Assembly (NCBI RefSeq): GCF_900078755.1
Contig: NZ_FKIH01000010.1
DNA length: 64,000 bases
Reading direction: 5' to 3' (one strand)
Source of the DNA: Ichthyocystis sparus
GTDB lineage: Bacteria > Pseudomonadota > Gammaproteobacteria > Burkholderiales > 2013Ark19i
Of this stretch, positions 46,381 through 56,395 are shown one piece after another. The notes under the pieces are model-generated. The model ran no database searches. It was not told the origin of the DNA and was given only the letters and a program-made list of their open reading frames with translations. Made by a program: the position numbers and the translations under genes. Numbering within the stretch: the first letter of the stretch is position 1; every line of letters starts with the position of its first letter.

Positions 46381-47055
46381 ATGGGTATACATGACAGTAT
46401 TCCAGTAATAGCCATTGACGGCCCATCTGCTTCTGGCAAGGGGGCCGTTTCAAAAAAGGTATCCAATACTCTGGGATTCCATTATTTGGAAAGTGGTTTG
46501 CTATATAGGGCAGCTGCTTTTGTTGCCATAAATAATAACCTACCATTAGAGGGTAATTTGGTATCAGAATTTATTTCCAAACAAAAGATTTCCTGGAGTG
46601 AAGATGGATCGATCTTGGTTAATGGAAATATCTGTACTAGACTCTACGACCCAGAAGTTTCTTTAGCGGCCTCCCGTGTGTCTAGAATCCCATCTGTACG
46701 AAAATTTCTTATGAGACTGCAAATGGATCGCCTCCGTGAGCCAGGCTTAGTTGCAGACGGCAGAGATATGGGTACCGTGGTATTCCCTAATGCCATTCTT
46801 AAGGTTTTTTTGACTGCTACGGCAGAGGTTAGAGCAAAAAGGAGGTTTCTTCAGTTGAAACAGCATAATAGCTGTGTAAGAATAAACGAAGTTTTGAGGG
46901 AAATTTTGCTTCGTGACTCATATGATTCAACTCGAGAATATTCTTCTCTAGTGGCTGCTGAGAATGCGGTGATAATCGACTCGACTGATCAATCATTAGA
47001 TTGTGTTGTTGATGAGGTGCTGTTTCATGCTTCTCAGCGTATCTATAACCTTTAA
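46381..47055 (+). CDS. cmk: Cytidylate kinase
   Basis: Phosphorylates CMP and dCMP. 224 residues. P-loop IDGPSASGKGAVSKKV; YLESGLLYRAAAF (substrate site); GLVADGRDMGTVVFP, the family signature; and KVFLTATAEVRAKRR followed by the lid RDSYDSTREYSSL. ATG at 46381 is preferred to TTG at 46375, which overlaps the bamC stop. First of the conserved cmk-rpsA-ihfB group; aroA, common before cmk, is absent and bamC takes its place. Confidence 0.95.
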   Translation: MGIHDSIPVIAIDGPSASGKGAVSKKVSNTLGFHYLESGLLYRAAAFVAINNNLPLEGNLVSEFISKQKISWSEDGSILVNGNICTRLYDPEVSLAASRVSRIPSVRKFLMRLQMDRLREPGLVADGRDMGTVVFPNAILKVFLTATAEVRAKRRFLQLKQHNSCVRINEVLREILLRDSYDSTREYSSLVAAENAVIIDSTDQSLDCVVDEVLFHASQRIYNL

Positions 47056-47123
47056 AATGGGATAATTGTTTTTGTATCATTTTCCCTATTTTGTAACTAG
47101 CCTTTTGCTAAGGGTGTTGTTTA

Positions 47124-48845
47124 ATGAATAAGTCTCCTCATGAAGTTGATGATGTAGAAGAAAGTTTTAAAACGCTTTTCGAAGAAAGCTTAAGCAAGCA
47201 AGAAATGCGCGTAGGCGAGGTTATTAGCGCTGAAGTTATACGAATTACTAATAATCTGGTTGTTGTTAGTTCTGGATTAAAGTCAGAATCGTATATTAAT
47301 GCAGACGAATTCCGCAATGATCAAGGCGAACTAGAGGTATCCGTTGGTGATTTTGTCCACGTTGCTATCGAGGCGCTTGAGGATGGATATGGGGAAACTC
47401 GCTTATCCCGTGATAAAGCTAGGCGTATATCTTCATGGAATGATTTAGAAAAAGCAATGGCAGAAGGTGCTGTCGTTACCGGATGTGTGTCTGGTAGGGT
47501 CAAAGGTGGCCTTACAGTTATGGTCAATGGCATTAGGGCCTTTTTGCCTGGATCATTGCTGGATATAAGGCCAACCAAAGATACAAATTCTTATGAAAAC
47601 AAAACCTTTGAGTTTAAGGTCATCAAGCTTGATAGGAAAAGAAATAATGTCGTCCTGTCTCGTCGCGCTGTTCTAGAAGATGCTCTTGGAGAAGAGAGAG
47701 AAGCTCTAATATCCTCTCTACAAGAAGGTGCGATAGTAAAAGGTATTGTTAAAAATGTCACGGATTATGGTGCCTTTGTTGATTTGGGAGGCATAGATGG
47801 TCTTCTTCACATAACTGATCTAGCTTGGCGTCGTATTAGGCATCCTAGCGAAATTTTGTCAGTTGGTGATGAAATTACAGCTAAGGTTCTTAAATTCGAC
47901 CGAGAACGTAATCGTGTTTCACTTGGTGTGAAACAGCTGGGTAAAGATCCTTGGATAGGATTGTCTGCTCGCTACCCACAAAGGACACGTTGTAAAGGTA
48001 AAGTAGCAAATATTACTGATTACGGTGCTTTTGTGGAAATTGAGCCTGGCATAGAGGGATTGGTTCATGTTTCAGAAATGGACTGGACTAATCGTAATAT
48101 TCATCCCAGCAAAGTTGTTCATCTTGGTGATGAAATTGAAGTAATGATTCTGGAAATTGATGAGCAGCGCCGTAGAATTTCCCTTGGTATGAAGCAATGT
48201 CATGCAAATCCTTGGGAAGATTTTGATAAAAAATATAAAAAAGGTGATCGCGTAACCGGTCATATAAAATCTATAACCGATTTTGGTGTTTTTGTTGGTC
48301 TGGACTGTGGCATTGATGCTCTTGTTCATTTATCAGATTTATCATGGACGCTTCCTCCAGAAGAAGCAGTAAGAAACTACAAAAAAGGACAAGAAGTTAC
48401 TGCCATTGTTATTTCAATAGATGTAGAAAGAGAGAGGATTTCTTTAGGCATTAAGCAAGTTGATGATGGCCCATTTGGTATTTATGCTTCCATTAATGAT
48501 AAGGGTTCAGCAGTTTCTGGTATAGTTAAAAGCGTTGATGAACACTTGGCTGTTATAGCTTTGACTGATGAAGTTGAGGGTCAGTTGAGTTCTTCTGATG
48601 CACTTGCGGATGATCTTACTACCTTGTTTAGTGTTGGCGAGGAAGTTAAGTTGATTATTTTAAACATTGATCGTAAGGATCGTCTCATTCAGTTGGCTAT
48701 GAAGCCTGCTCCTAAGCAACCTTCGTCAGATGCTGAGAGTTCGTCCTTCGCTGAAAACAATGCATCTTCTGGTACGACAAACTTAGGTGCCTTGCTCAAA
48801 GCAAAGCTTGATAGTAACCAAAATAGTAGTGGTGATTATGAGTAA
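47124..48845 (+). CDS. rpsA: Ribosomal protein S1
   Basis: Binds mRNA and delivers it to the 30S subunit. 573 residues with six S1 domains; the clearest are at KNVTDYGAFVDLGGIDGLLH, ANITDYGAFVEIEPGIEGLV and KSITDFGVFVGLDCGIDALV. An N-terminal acidic segment (EESFKTLFEESL) resembles the ribosome-docking helix. The C-terminal tail is Ser/Asn-rich. The last 8 bases overlap ihfB. AAGGG lies upstream of the ATG. Confidence 0.98.
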   Translation: MNKSPHEVDDVEESFKTLFEESLSKQEMRVGEVISAEVIRITNNLVVVSSGLKSESYINADEFRNDQGELEVSVGDFVHVAIEALEDGYGETRLSRDKARRISSWNDLEKAMAEGAVVTGCVSGRVKGGLTVMVNGIRAFLPGSLLDIRPTKDTNSYENKTFEFKVIKLDRKRNNVVLSRRAVLEDALGEEREALISSLQEGAIVKGIVKNVTDYGAFVDLGGIDGLLHITDLAWRRIRHPSEILSVGDEITAKVLKFDRERNRVSLGVKQLGKDPWIGLSARYPQRTRCKGKVANITDYGAFVEIEPGIEGLVHVSEMDWTNRNIHPSKVVHLGDEIEVMILEIDEQRRRISLGMKQCHANPWEDFDKKYKKGDRVTGHIKSITDFGVFVGLDCGIDALVHLSDLSWTLPPEEAVRNYKKGQEVTAIVISIDVERERISLGIKQVDDGPFGIYASINDKGSAVSGIVKSVDEHLAVIALTDEVEGQLSSSDALADDLTTLFSVGEEVKLIILNIDRKDRLIQLAMKPAPKQPSSDAESSSFAENNASSGTTNLGALLKAKLDSNQNSSGDYE

Positions 48846-49170
48846 ATATGGTGTAAATCGTTCTGATATAGTCTCTCGTGTTGCTGGACGTTGTGGGGGT
48901 TCTCTGTCCTTGAAGGATTGTGATTCTATTGTGCGTATAATATTAAACGCACTTTCTGAATCACTTGCAAGTGGAGGTCGTGTTGAAATTCGAGGCTTTG
49001 GATCTTTTGCTTTGAATTATCGTGCACCAAGGATTGGCCGTAATCCTAGAAACGGTGAATCTGTTGCTGTACCGGCACGTTGTGTACCACGCTTTAAACC
49101 TGGCAAGGAACTAAGAACCGTTGTTGATCGTTCTTCCCAAACTTTTTCGCGGTCACAATCAGACGAATAG
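48838..49170 (+). CDS. ihfB: IhfB, integration host factor beta subunit
   Basis: DNA-bending protein that acts with IhfA in recombination, replication and transcription. 110 residues. HU/IHF fold: SDIVSRVAGRCGGSLSLKDC, ESLASGGRVEIRGFGSFALN, and the arm YRAPRIGRNPRNGESVAVPA with the intercalating Pro. ATG at 48838 overlaps the rpsA stop (ATGAGTAA); the frame is open to 48787, but the chosen start matches the family. Position after rpsA is the usual one. Confidence 0.95.
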   Translation: MSKYGVNRSDIVSRVAGRCGGSLSLKDCDSIVRIILNALSESLASGGRVEIRGFGSFALNYRAPRIGRNPRNGESVAVPARCVPRFKPGKELRTVVDRSSQTFSRSQSDE

Positions 49171-49190
49171 AATTCGTGATTTAAAAAGTA

Positions 49191-49215
49191 GCGGCGTGCA
49201 TAATTTGTACGCCGC
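49191..49215 (+). terminator. Stem-loop after ihfB
   Basis: GCGGCGT (49191-49197) pairs with ACGCCGC (49209-49215) around an 11-base loop, 20 bases after the stop. There is no T-run, so it may act as an RNA-stabilising or weak terminator structure. Confidence 0.5.
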
Positions 49216-49265
49216 CTGCTTTGTTGATTCAGGTTGTGCTTTCATTAATTTTTGTTGGAGGGTAT

Positions 49266-49907
49266 ATGAAGAGAAGTTTTTCTTCTTTGGTACCATTTGT
49301 TTTGGCCGCCTCTATTTCCGTGGCTATTATACCAATATTGGAAGGTTGTGGTGTAATAGCTGTTACTGGTATTGCTGCTGCTTTAGTAGTATCTGATCGT
49401 CGTCAGGCAGAGGTTATTTTATTAGATAGATCTACTCAGCTTAATTCTCGATCTATTGCTAATCGTTCGCTTCATTTTCGTGGCCACATTGAGGTTACGG
49501 TATACAATGGGATTGTTCTTATAACTGGGCAGGTACCGTCTTATGAAGATAAAGCAAGGGTAGAACGTGCTGTATCTAGAGTTAAGAATGTTCGTAGATT
49601 GGTTTCAGAGTTAACTGTTGCTCCTGAAACTACTGTCATACAGCGTGCTAAAGATTCTGCTCTTACGGCCAGGCTTAAAGCTAGTATTTCTCAACTTAAG
49701 AGACCATCACCTTCATTAATCAGAGTTGTTACGGAGAATGGAGTTGTTTATCTGATGGGAATAGTTACTAGGGAAGAGGCAAAAGTTGTTTCTTCACGTG
49801 TTAGGGTAGTTCCAGGAGTAAAGAAAGTTGTGGAGGTTTTTGAGATAGTATCCCAAGAAACTTCTGATCTTCTTGATGGACGCTATCCTAGAAAGAGTGA
49901 CAAGTAG
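49266..49907 (+). CDS. BON-domain outer-membrane lipoprotein (DolP/YraP-like)
   Basis: Predicted lipoprotein of 213 residues supporting outer-membrane integrity. Signal peptide with lipobox ILEGC (Cys28). Two BON domains: the first (about 60-125) has HIEVTVYNGIVLITGQV, VERAVSRVKNVRRLVSEL; the second (about 135-200) has LIRVVTENGVVYLMGIV and VVPGVKKVVEVFEI. This two-BON lipoprotein plan is that of DolP. GGAGGG lies just before the ATG at 49266; the frame is open to 49221. Convergent with the next gene, 3 bases away. Confidence 0.88.
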   Translation: MKRSFSSLVPFVLAASISVAIIPILEGCGVIAVTGIAAALVVSDRRQAEVILLDRSTQLNSRSIANRSLHFRGHIEVTVYNGIVLITGQVPSYEDKARVERAVSRVKNVRRLVSELTVAPETTVIQRAKDSALTARLKASISQLKRPSPSLIRVVTENGVVYLMGIVTREEAKVVSSRVRVVPGVKKVVEVFEIVSQETSDLLDGRYPRKSDK

Positions 49908-49910
49908 AAA

Positions 49911-50585
49911 TCATTGTTTGTGTCGCGTGGATACAAATATTGCAAAAGCTATCATCAACATTACAAGTATAGTGATAGTGATTTGGGCTATGATTTTTGG
50001 CATTTCACTCGTTTCTTGTTGCTCTTTTCTCTCTAGTCTTTGTGCTACCTCCGTATTATTATAGTCTTCTCCACTCTCTGTGACTATCTGCTGGAGGTAG
50101 CTTTCTATTTCATCAACGACACTTCTTGATTCTGGGTTTTTTATATCAGCCTGGCTTAATATATAACGGACCCCACTGACATACTTAACTAAAGCATCAT
50201 GTCTTACTTCATGGTTGTCAAAATTACAGGAACAACTAATATCTTCTTGTAACAGTTCCACCAATGCGGAAGCGGAGAAAATTGTTCCCACTCGTGAATC
50301 TACTTCGTTTAATAGATCTGCCTCCCAAATATCAGTATCATCAAATGCCAACTCCTGTAATTGTCTAGTAATGTATGTGGAAGGTCCGATTTCTCTTCCA
50401 GCGACGCGAATACCATGATACATCCTGGTACTAGATTCTCCCTCTTCCAAATCAAGTAGGCAGTTATCTTCTATACTATTTTCTGGTAATAACTCTTCGT
50501 GCATCTCTTCGTGCAGCACATATTCCAACATTCCACCCGGAAGTGATTTTAGAGCTAGCATAAAAATATTTTCCGTACATTGCAA
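49911..50585 (-). CDS. Hypothetical tail-anchored protein, 224 residues
   Basis: Not recognised. The first 190 residues are acidic and hydrophilic with no signal peptide, including a Glu/His-rich stretch (LHEEMHEELLPEN). A predicted helical region with ESRSVVDEIESYLQQIV follows. The only membrane segment is at the extreme C-terminus (about 200-218, ITITILVMLMIAFAIFV), with a short basic end RHKQ. That layout, a tail anchor, is unusual for a bacterial cytosolic protein and common in proteins that insert after delivery. A secreted effector is one possibility. It marks the switch from core to accessory DNA. Confidence 0.55.
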   Translation of the reverse strand: MQCTENIFMLALKSLPGGMLEYVLHEEMHEELLPENSIEDNCLLDLEEGESSTRMYHGIRVAGREIGPSTYITRQLQELAFDDTDIWEADLLNEVDSRVGTIFSASALVELLQEDISCSCNFDNHEVRHDALVKYVSGVRYILSQADIKNPESRSVVDEIESYLQQIVTESGEDYNNTEVAQRLERKEQQETSEMPKIIAQITITILVMLMIAFAIFVSTRHKQ

Positions 50586-50839
50586 ATATAGGGTTCACGC
50601 ATCAAAGATGCCTTAGCTTAAAAAAGAATCACAGCAGGATGTATCTTTGGTATTCGCATTATATTACGGCAGATACTCTCACTATCGGAGATTTAAGATT
50701 TTATTCCCGCAGGTTTCTTTAACATTTAAACAGAAATTACCACAAAGGCATACTATGACATAGGAATGATATTGAATGTAATGCTGACTTGTAAAGGCAA
50801 TATCTAACGTTTGTATTGATGATGCATATCAACAATTTT

Positions 50840-52840
50840 TCAAGCGTCGTACCTCAGCGACAGTGTTATATCTTTCACCGATAATTTTGACAAATCTCCC
50901 ATCATACGCGTAGACCTCCTGCGAGTGAAATCCACCTTCACATGCACATGTAGCCCCTCAACAATACTCTGGAATAATTCTTCCTCTATTCCGGCAACAA
51001 CCTCTGCAAAACTATATGAGGTACCTGTAAATTTGCTCGATCCAGTTACAACAACTAGCATAGAAATAAGTTCTAGTAATTTATCTTTAAATTGATCACG
51101 GCACGAAGTTATTATACGCATGGAATTTTCATCTAGTAATTCTCTCTCTTCTTCTGTTACTACTTTAGAAGATAAAATTTTAACTATTTCTTTTTCTGGA
51201 AGAAGAACTGATAAATCACGTTCACTCCTATATTTTTCTGCTATGGAATGCAGTTTTGCAGATATTTTTGAAAATATACCGGAGGCTTTTACAATTCCTT
51301 CAGCTTTACAAGACAAGAAACCAAGGAACTCAGTTTTTGACGATAAGGAAGAAAGATCCTCTGAGGTACACTCAATAAGCTTCGAATGATTGTCAAGTGA
51401 TGATGCATAACCATAGAGATCACAACTAGACCCAGAAGATAATCTACTAAATATATCTTCGCCAAATGGTAGTCCATCAATTCCTCTTTTTAGTTTAATA
51501 ATTTTATCAGATCCTACACGGCATGCATTAGAAGCCTCATTAATAAATTTCCTTTTTTGAACTAAAAAAGCAACTAAATCTGAATTGCTAGACATTGCAT
51601 TTGCAAGATCACTTCTAGAGCACTCAATATTTTTTGCTAAATCACCTAATAAACATGCAATGCCATTAATAGAAGAATACTGCTCACACAAGAAATCTAC
51701 TACATTCACACTTGAAGCAAGTGATGATACATCTGACTTGCTCCATTTAAGATTTTTACCACGCGCTTTATGGGTGGCAGAATGCTGGTCAAGAAGATGT
51801 TGTGCTCTTTCAAATCCTAATCTCATTACATACCTACAAGTAGAAAGAATAATATCTAACAGATCTTTTGTGCATGCTGACTCTCCAAAAGCTGATTTAA
51901 CTCTCGACCCTACCTCATATAGAAGTACACTATGCGTTTCAGAGCGTCTAGTAAACGATAATTCTTTTTTCATCTCACTAACAGAGCAACCACCAAGAAT
52001 AAAATCTGACACACCAGATCCTAGCAGTAAATTTTTTCTTTCTGTATAGTAGGAAATTAAATCCTCTATTTCTTCATTAATACCATGCTTTTCTACATAG
52101 CTAACAATTTCAGGAACCGTTATCTCACCTTCACCTTCACCTTCACCTTCACCTTCACCCTCATCTTCACTATCATTTACAGAAATAGGAGAAGCTGTAT
52201 CTTTACTTGCAGTACTTAATAACGCAAAAGGTTTAGACAAATTTGTAAAAGGAATAAACTCTGGACATTCGTAATTATTATCTCTTGATAGGGATGAGTA
52301 GTAACTTTTGCTTACAATGTCAACGGATACTAATCCAGAAATCATTTTAGGGGAAGTAGGAGGAGAATGTTGAATACAAGCAGGAGCTACAGCTCCTTCT
52401 TCACTTTCTATTTCAGGGGAGGAAGGAGAAGAGGGAGGAGAATATTGAATACATACAGCACGGGATCTAGTTTTTGTGGAAACAGGAACCATAACTTCTC
52501 TTCCACTTTCTGTTTCCCAGACTTCACACTCTGTATCTGTACCGCCACATGCACCAAGCTCAGATGAATCTTGGCGACTGGCTAATAATTTTGAAACTCT
52601 AGCACGCAACTTACGTAGATCTTCTTCGCTGAAACTTGAACTTTTCTTGGGGCTAGAACTAGGATGGCGCACTAATGGCCTATCATGAGAGGGTCTTTTT
52701 TTTAGTATAGGTTTAACATCAACAGATGATGCAGGTAGTTCTGTGCATCCACAAATAGCATCTTTGTAGAATTCTTTGCAGCTCGATATAGGATCGGAAA
52801 ATCTAACCTTACCTTTTCCGATAGGAGATCGTAAATCCAT
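50840..52840 (-). CDS. Hypothetical large hydrophilic protein, 666 residues
   Basis: Not recognised. No signal peptide or membrane span. The first 200 residues are Ser/Pro-rich and probably disordered (for example PSSSPKKSSSFSEEDLRKLR). A Gly-Glu run (EDEGEGEGEGEGEGE) lies at about residue 227-241, encoded by a 6-base repeat. The rest is predicted largely helical, with repeated Asp/Ser-Leu patterns and many Cys. GAGAAG precedes the ATG. A disordered N-terminus joined to helical domains is a common plan in secreted effectors, but there is no specific evidence of secretion. Confidence 0.6.
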   Translation of the reverse strand: MDLRSPIGKGKVRFSDPISSCKEFYKDAICGCTELPASSVDVKPILKKRPSHDRPLVRHPSSSPKKSSSFSEEDLRKLRARVSKLLASRQDSSELGACGGTDTECEVWETESGREVMVPVSTKTRSRAVCIQYSPPSSPSSPEIESEEGAVAPACIQHSPPTSPKMISGLVSVDIVSKSYYSSLSRDNNYECPEFIPFTNLSKPFALLSTASKDTASPISVNDSEDEGEGEGEGEGEGEITVPEIVSYVEKHGINEEIEDLISYYTERKNLLLGSGVSDFILGGCSVSEMKKELSFTRRSETHSVLLYEVGSRVKSAFGESACTKDLLDIILSTCRYVMRLGFERAQHLLDQHSATHKARGKNLKWSKSDVSSLASSVNVVDFLCEQYSSINGIACLLGDLAKNIECSRSDLANAMSSNSDLVAFLVQKRKFINEASNACRVGSDKIIKLKRGIDGLPFGEDIFSRLSSGSSCDLYGYASSLDNHSKLIECTSEDLSSLSSKTEFLGFLSCKAEGIVKASGIFSKISAKLHSIAEKYRSERDLSVLLPEKEIVKILSSKVVTEEERELLDENSMRIITSCRDQFKDKLLELISMLVVVTGSSKFTGTSYSFAEVVAGIEEELFQSIVEGLHVHVKVDFTRRRSTRMMGDLSKLSVKDITLSLRYDA
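52125..52160 (-). repeat. 6-bp tandem repeat encoding a Gly-Glu run
   Basis: About six copies of ccttca on the plus strand, giving Gly-Glu repeats in the 666-residue protein. Because the unit is 6 bases, copy changes would keep the frame. Confidence 0.85.
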
Positions 52841-53267
52841 ACTAACTTCTCACATTTGTTTTTTATTGATCATTTATTTTTGTTAGTCGTTAGTGTGGTA
52901 CTCATTTTTATTAGTTGTTGGCGTAACTTAATAATAGCAATATCTAATGGCATTAATAGCATTAAACAATAGAAACACCACACTAAAACATGCAAAAAAA
53001 TATACACTCAACACACAAAGACATACATATCTATAACATGATATCAATAAATCACACAAGATGTGATAAGGTGTTATCTACCTAGTAGTACACGATAACA
53101 TTCTAATTTAGTGAGTAAGTTACAGTAGTAGTACTACATCAGTAATATCATAAAAACAAAAATGGTTAGAATGGATATAGTAATTTGCACTTACTATAAA
53201 GAAAGACTATTATTTATATTACTAAGTTAATTGAGTATATAATATACATTACTATAGTTTCTATATA
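52841..53267. other. AT-rich intergenic stretch
   Basis: No open frame or RNA gene recognised. It separates the 666-residue gene from the remnants that begin at about 53268. Confidence 0.5.
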
Positions 53268-53370
53268 TTCGAATATAAGAATGAATAGTATTTGATTATA
53301 AGATTAATCTCTGATTTAATTTTTATGAGGTGAATTTAGAACGAATAGCCATACGTATTTTTGCTGTTGG
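53268..53370 (-). pseudogene. Remnant of a second copy of the 834-residue gene, internally deleted
   Basis: Bases 53268-53320 match the 3' end of the 834-residue gene (about 60098-60150: ATATAAGAA, TTTGATT, ATTAAT, TCTGAT in the same order). Directly after, 53328-53355 match its N-terminal region (about 62440-62475: AATTTAGAAC and AGCCATACG). About 2.2 kb between the two is missing. It cannot encode a functional product. Confidence 0.6.
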
Positions 53371-53537
53371 TATTAAATATAATTAACTTAAAGAAATAAC
53401 TCTCCCGTTGTGGAGAGTGTAGTATCTATGTATAGATATGATATGTGCAATGTAAAAATATGACCATTCAAACATCTAGAAAACATTAATTAATAATACA
53501 TAATATCTATTCAAATACGACGTTAGTAATAATCATA

Positions 53538-53624
53538 TTAGTAAAGTAAATTTATTTTATTCATTAACTCACCAGCTGCATTATCTGAAAAATAATGTTC
53601 TTCACTTGTATATTTATAAACACT
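53538..53624 (-). pseudogene. C-terminal remnant of a tyrosine recombinase
   Basis: The minus strand encodes SVYKYTSEEHYFSDNAAGEL followed by MNKINLLY and TAA, matching the end of the intact recombinase (SVYGYIDEGRCFSENAAGEL). It contains the expected catalytic Tyr position but nothing upstream. The match stops abruptly at 53624, where the repeat-gene remnant begins. The spacer between this and the 834-gene remnant also matches the spacer at 62640-62800. Confidence 0.8.
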
Positions 53625-55431
53625 ATAAGCTCCTCAGGTATTTCTGCACTTCAGTCAATCATGGAGCAAAATAAATATAATGCTCTGAAATCTTATAATG
53701 ATCTTTTGGAAGAGCTTTCTCTTGATGAATAAATAAATTTGTTACCTAAAATTTTGGTTGATATATCAATTGAAGGAGAATCAGTTTTATTTCCAGCTAT
53801 GGAGAGAGGATATTTTAACTGTATTAATGATTTTGGCTTATTGTTAGATAGATTAATGAGTATAAGAGAACATATTCCTAATATTGATATGGCAAATATT
53901 ATTTTTAGATTATTAAGTTGTAAAAATAATATTGGAACTTCTGGGTTGTTTATTGCTTTGGAAGGAGGTTACTGTCGTACAGTGACTGCTTTTGGTAATT
54001 TAGTAGGCAAATTCGCACTGTTAAAGCATAGTGTACCTGAAGATCTATTTGACTCCATGATGTTAGACATATTGGTTGCTATGACAGATGGCAATGTTCC
54101 AGGTATATTCGTATTAATAATAATAAATAATAATGATGCTATAGATTGTTATTGTTCATTATTAGCATACGCATCTAAAAGTGTTAGAAGAAAAATATTT
54201 TCTATTAAGGACTGTAATGGATTACCTATAATTAACGCGATTGCTATAGCAGCTCATCATGATAAATCAAAATCTCTAAAATCGTGTAGCCATTTTTTGA
54301 AAGCACTTTCTTATGATGAGCAGATTGATCTGCTGCCGGACATACATATTAATTTCTAAAAATGACAGAGGTGATCCTGTTTTATTTATAGCTATGCAAG
54401 AGTGATATGACGTTTTTATTGATGAATATGGTACTTTAGTAAAAAATTAGTTTATGAGAATTAAAGACAGAATGTCTCCTGGTGATTTTGCCGATCTGGT
54501 TTTGAATTTTTTATTTGCTAAAAGAGATCATTTAATAATACGTGATGGAATATCTGCTCTATCCATGGCAATGTGTAAAAATAGAGTTAGTGCTATAAAA
54601 TATTATGCAGTATTATTAGACAAAGTTTTGTCCATGCTAGAAGGAACTATATCAAATTATGAATTGGCTGAACTTATTTATAAGTTAATTTCATATTACT
54701 CACCTTACTATAAAGAAAGTCCTTTGTCTACAGCTCTATCTAACGGATATTCTGATTGTGTTGTCGCTTTTGGTTTGTTTGTTGATAAACTTCTTAGTAT
54801 GAGAAACTGCGTAGAAGACGTTCCATTAATGGATATGATATTTAATTTGTTAATGTGTAAAAGTGATGATATCCGAAATGATCCTGGTTTATTTACAGCC
54901 ATGCGGGGGGGGCATTGTGTTGCTATAGATTCTTTTAGAAAATTGATAGAAAAAGTAATGGTATTTGAGAGTAATATATTTAGTGAGTATTTTAATAGTA
55001 TGCTTTTGGACACTGTAATATCTAGAGGATCAGGTGGAGTATCTGGGTTGTATGTAGCACTAGCTAATAATTTTCCTGAAGTAGTTCTATCTTATGGGTC
55101 ATTGCTTAGTTTAATACCTGAAGATGAATTAGTTGACGTATTAGTAGATTCTGGTAGTTGTTCTAGCGTACCTGCTGCATTATTTGCTGGTGGAGAGGCC
55201 TTAGATAGTTATTTAAAAATAATATCTGATTTACCTGCTAGGGTTGTGCATAATTTGTACTCCCGACTTAATTGTATAAAAAATTCAGTTGGATATACAT
55301 CTTTAAGCAATGCTGATCTTGATGGAAGGTATGAATTTTTATTATAAAAGGTCAAAGAACTTGCTATAAGCTCCGGGCTTGTTATGGTTGGTGCTCAAGA
55401 AAATGTAGAGAAGCAAGGTGATGCATTATGA
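53625..55431 (+). pseudogene. Decayed copy of the repeat-protein effector gene
   Basis: Translated piecewise, this matches the 1076-residue protein from about residue 290 to its C-terminus. The start and protease domain are missing, and a block of central repeats is deleted. A TAA interrupts the frame after EELSLDE (near 53730). A frameshift and stops fall between 54357 and 54453, and another TAA comes at 55345 just before the KVKELA region. The two longest open pieces are 53739-54359 (206 codons) and 54454-55347 (297 codons), carrying motifs such as SGLFIALEGGY and GLYVALANNF. Either piece could in principle be translated, but the whole is best read as one broken gene. Confidence 0.85.
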
Positions 55432-55795
55432 TTTATTGTTAAAAACGATTGGTGCTGTGTCTATGGTTATATTTGCTGTTGAGGGTAATATTTAAAGGTT
55501 TTGGGTGCATTTGTGCGTTCGATTTATCCTTAGACACATCGAGGGGCATATAAAGTATAGTAAGCAGTGTGCTGTAGTGATGTAGTGTCGATCTTGGTTA
55601 TGTAAGTAATAGGGTAACAGTTGGACACGTATGTAATGTGTGCATCACAACTTAGTGTGTCTTTTATCTTAGTAACAACTACCTGACATAAATATAGCTA
55701 ATATGAATTGTGTGGGCTGTTAGAGTTTTTTTGTGATAGAGGGCGTGTTTTGTTTTTGCTTTGTAAAATGATAATCATGATACAGTGCTTGCTTG
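55432..55795. other. Intergenic stretch between two pseudogenes
   Basis: No gene or repeat recognised. It could be the decayed 5' region of the next remnant. Confidence 0.4.
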
Positions 55796-56395
55796 TACCG
55801 AGCTAATAGGCAGTAAATTTATTTTATTAAGTGACTGTTTATCTAAAAGTACTTTTGATTTTGTTATGTTAGGTATATTGTCGGCTAGAGACATTAGTTT
55901 TGTGCCCAGTATGTATGTTATTGTTAAAAAATAATATTGGTGTTATTTACGCATATAATTTATTAGTGTTTGCATCTAAAGAAAAGAAAAATTTTTTGTG
56001 TTAAAGATGGTGATGGTTCATCAGCCATTTATATGTTGATCGCAAGTGATAAACCAAAATCTTTTATAGAGTATTAATTGAGATAACTTCCATAGTTGTT
56101 AAGTTCTAAAAATGAGGATGATGGGGATCCGTCTCTGTTTTTAGCTATGCAAAAAGGACGTGATAATTGTATTAATGCATATAGTACCTTTCTGGAAGGG
56201 CAATTAATGAAAATTAGAGACAGGATGTCTCCCGATGATTTTGCTAACAATCTAGTTTCAGATATTGCATTTGGTAAAATAAGTAATGGATATATGCTCT
56301 ATCTCTATTTATGGGAATGTGTAAAGATAGATTTAGTACCGTAAAGACTTGTTCGGATTATTAGACAAATTTTTATCAAATATGAAGATTGTGTT
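55796..56395 (+). pseudogene. Second, heavily decayed fragment of the repeat-protein gene
   Basis: It matches the 1076-residue protein from about residue 620 (ELIGKFF region) to about residue 830 (LLDKISS region). Several frameshifts break it: pieces resembling SARDISFVPSMYV, a stop, then DGDPSLFLAMQKG and DRMSPDDFANNL in other frames. The open piece 56096-56344 is the longest surviving part. Both ends are missing. Confidence 0.8.
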
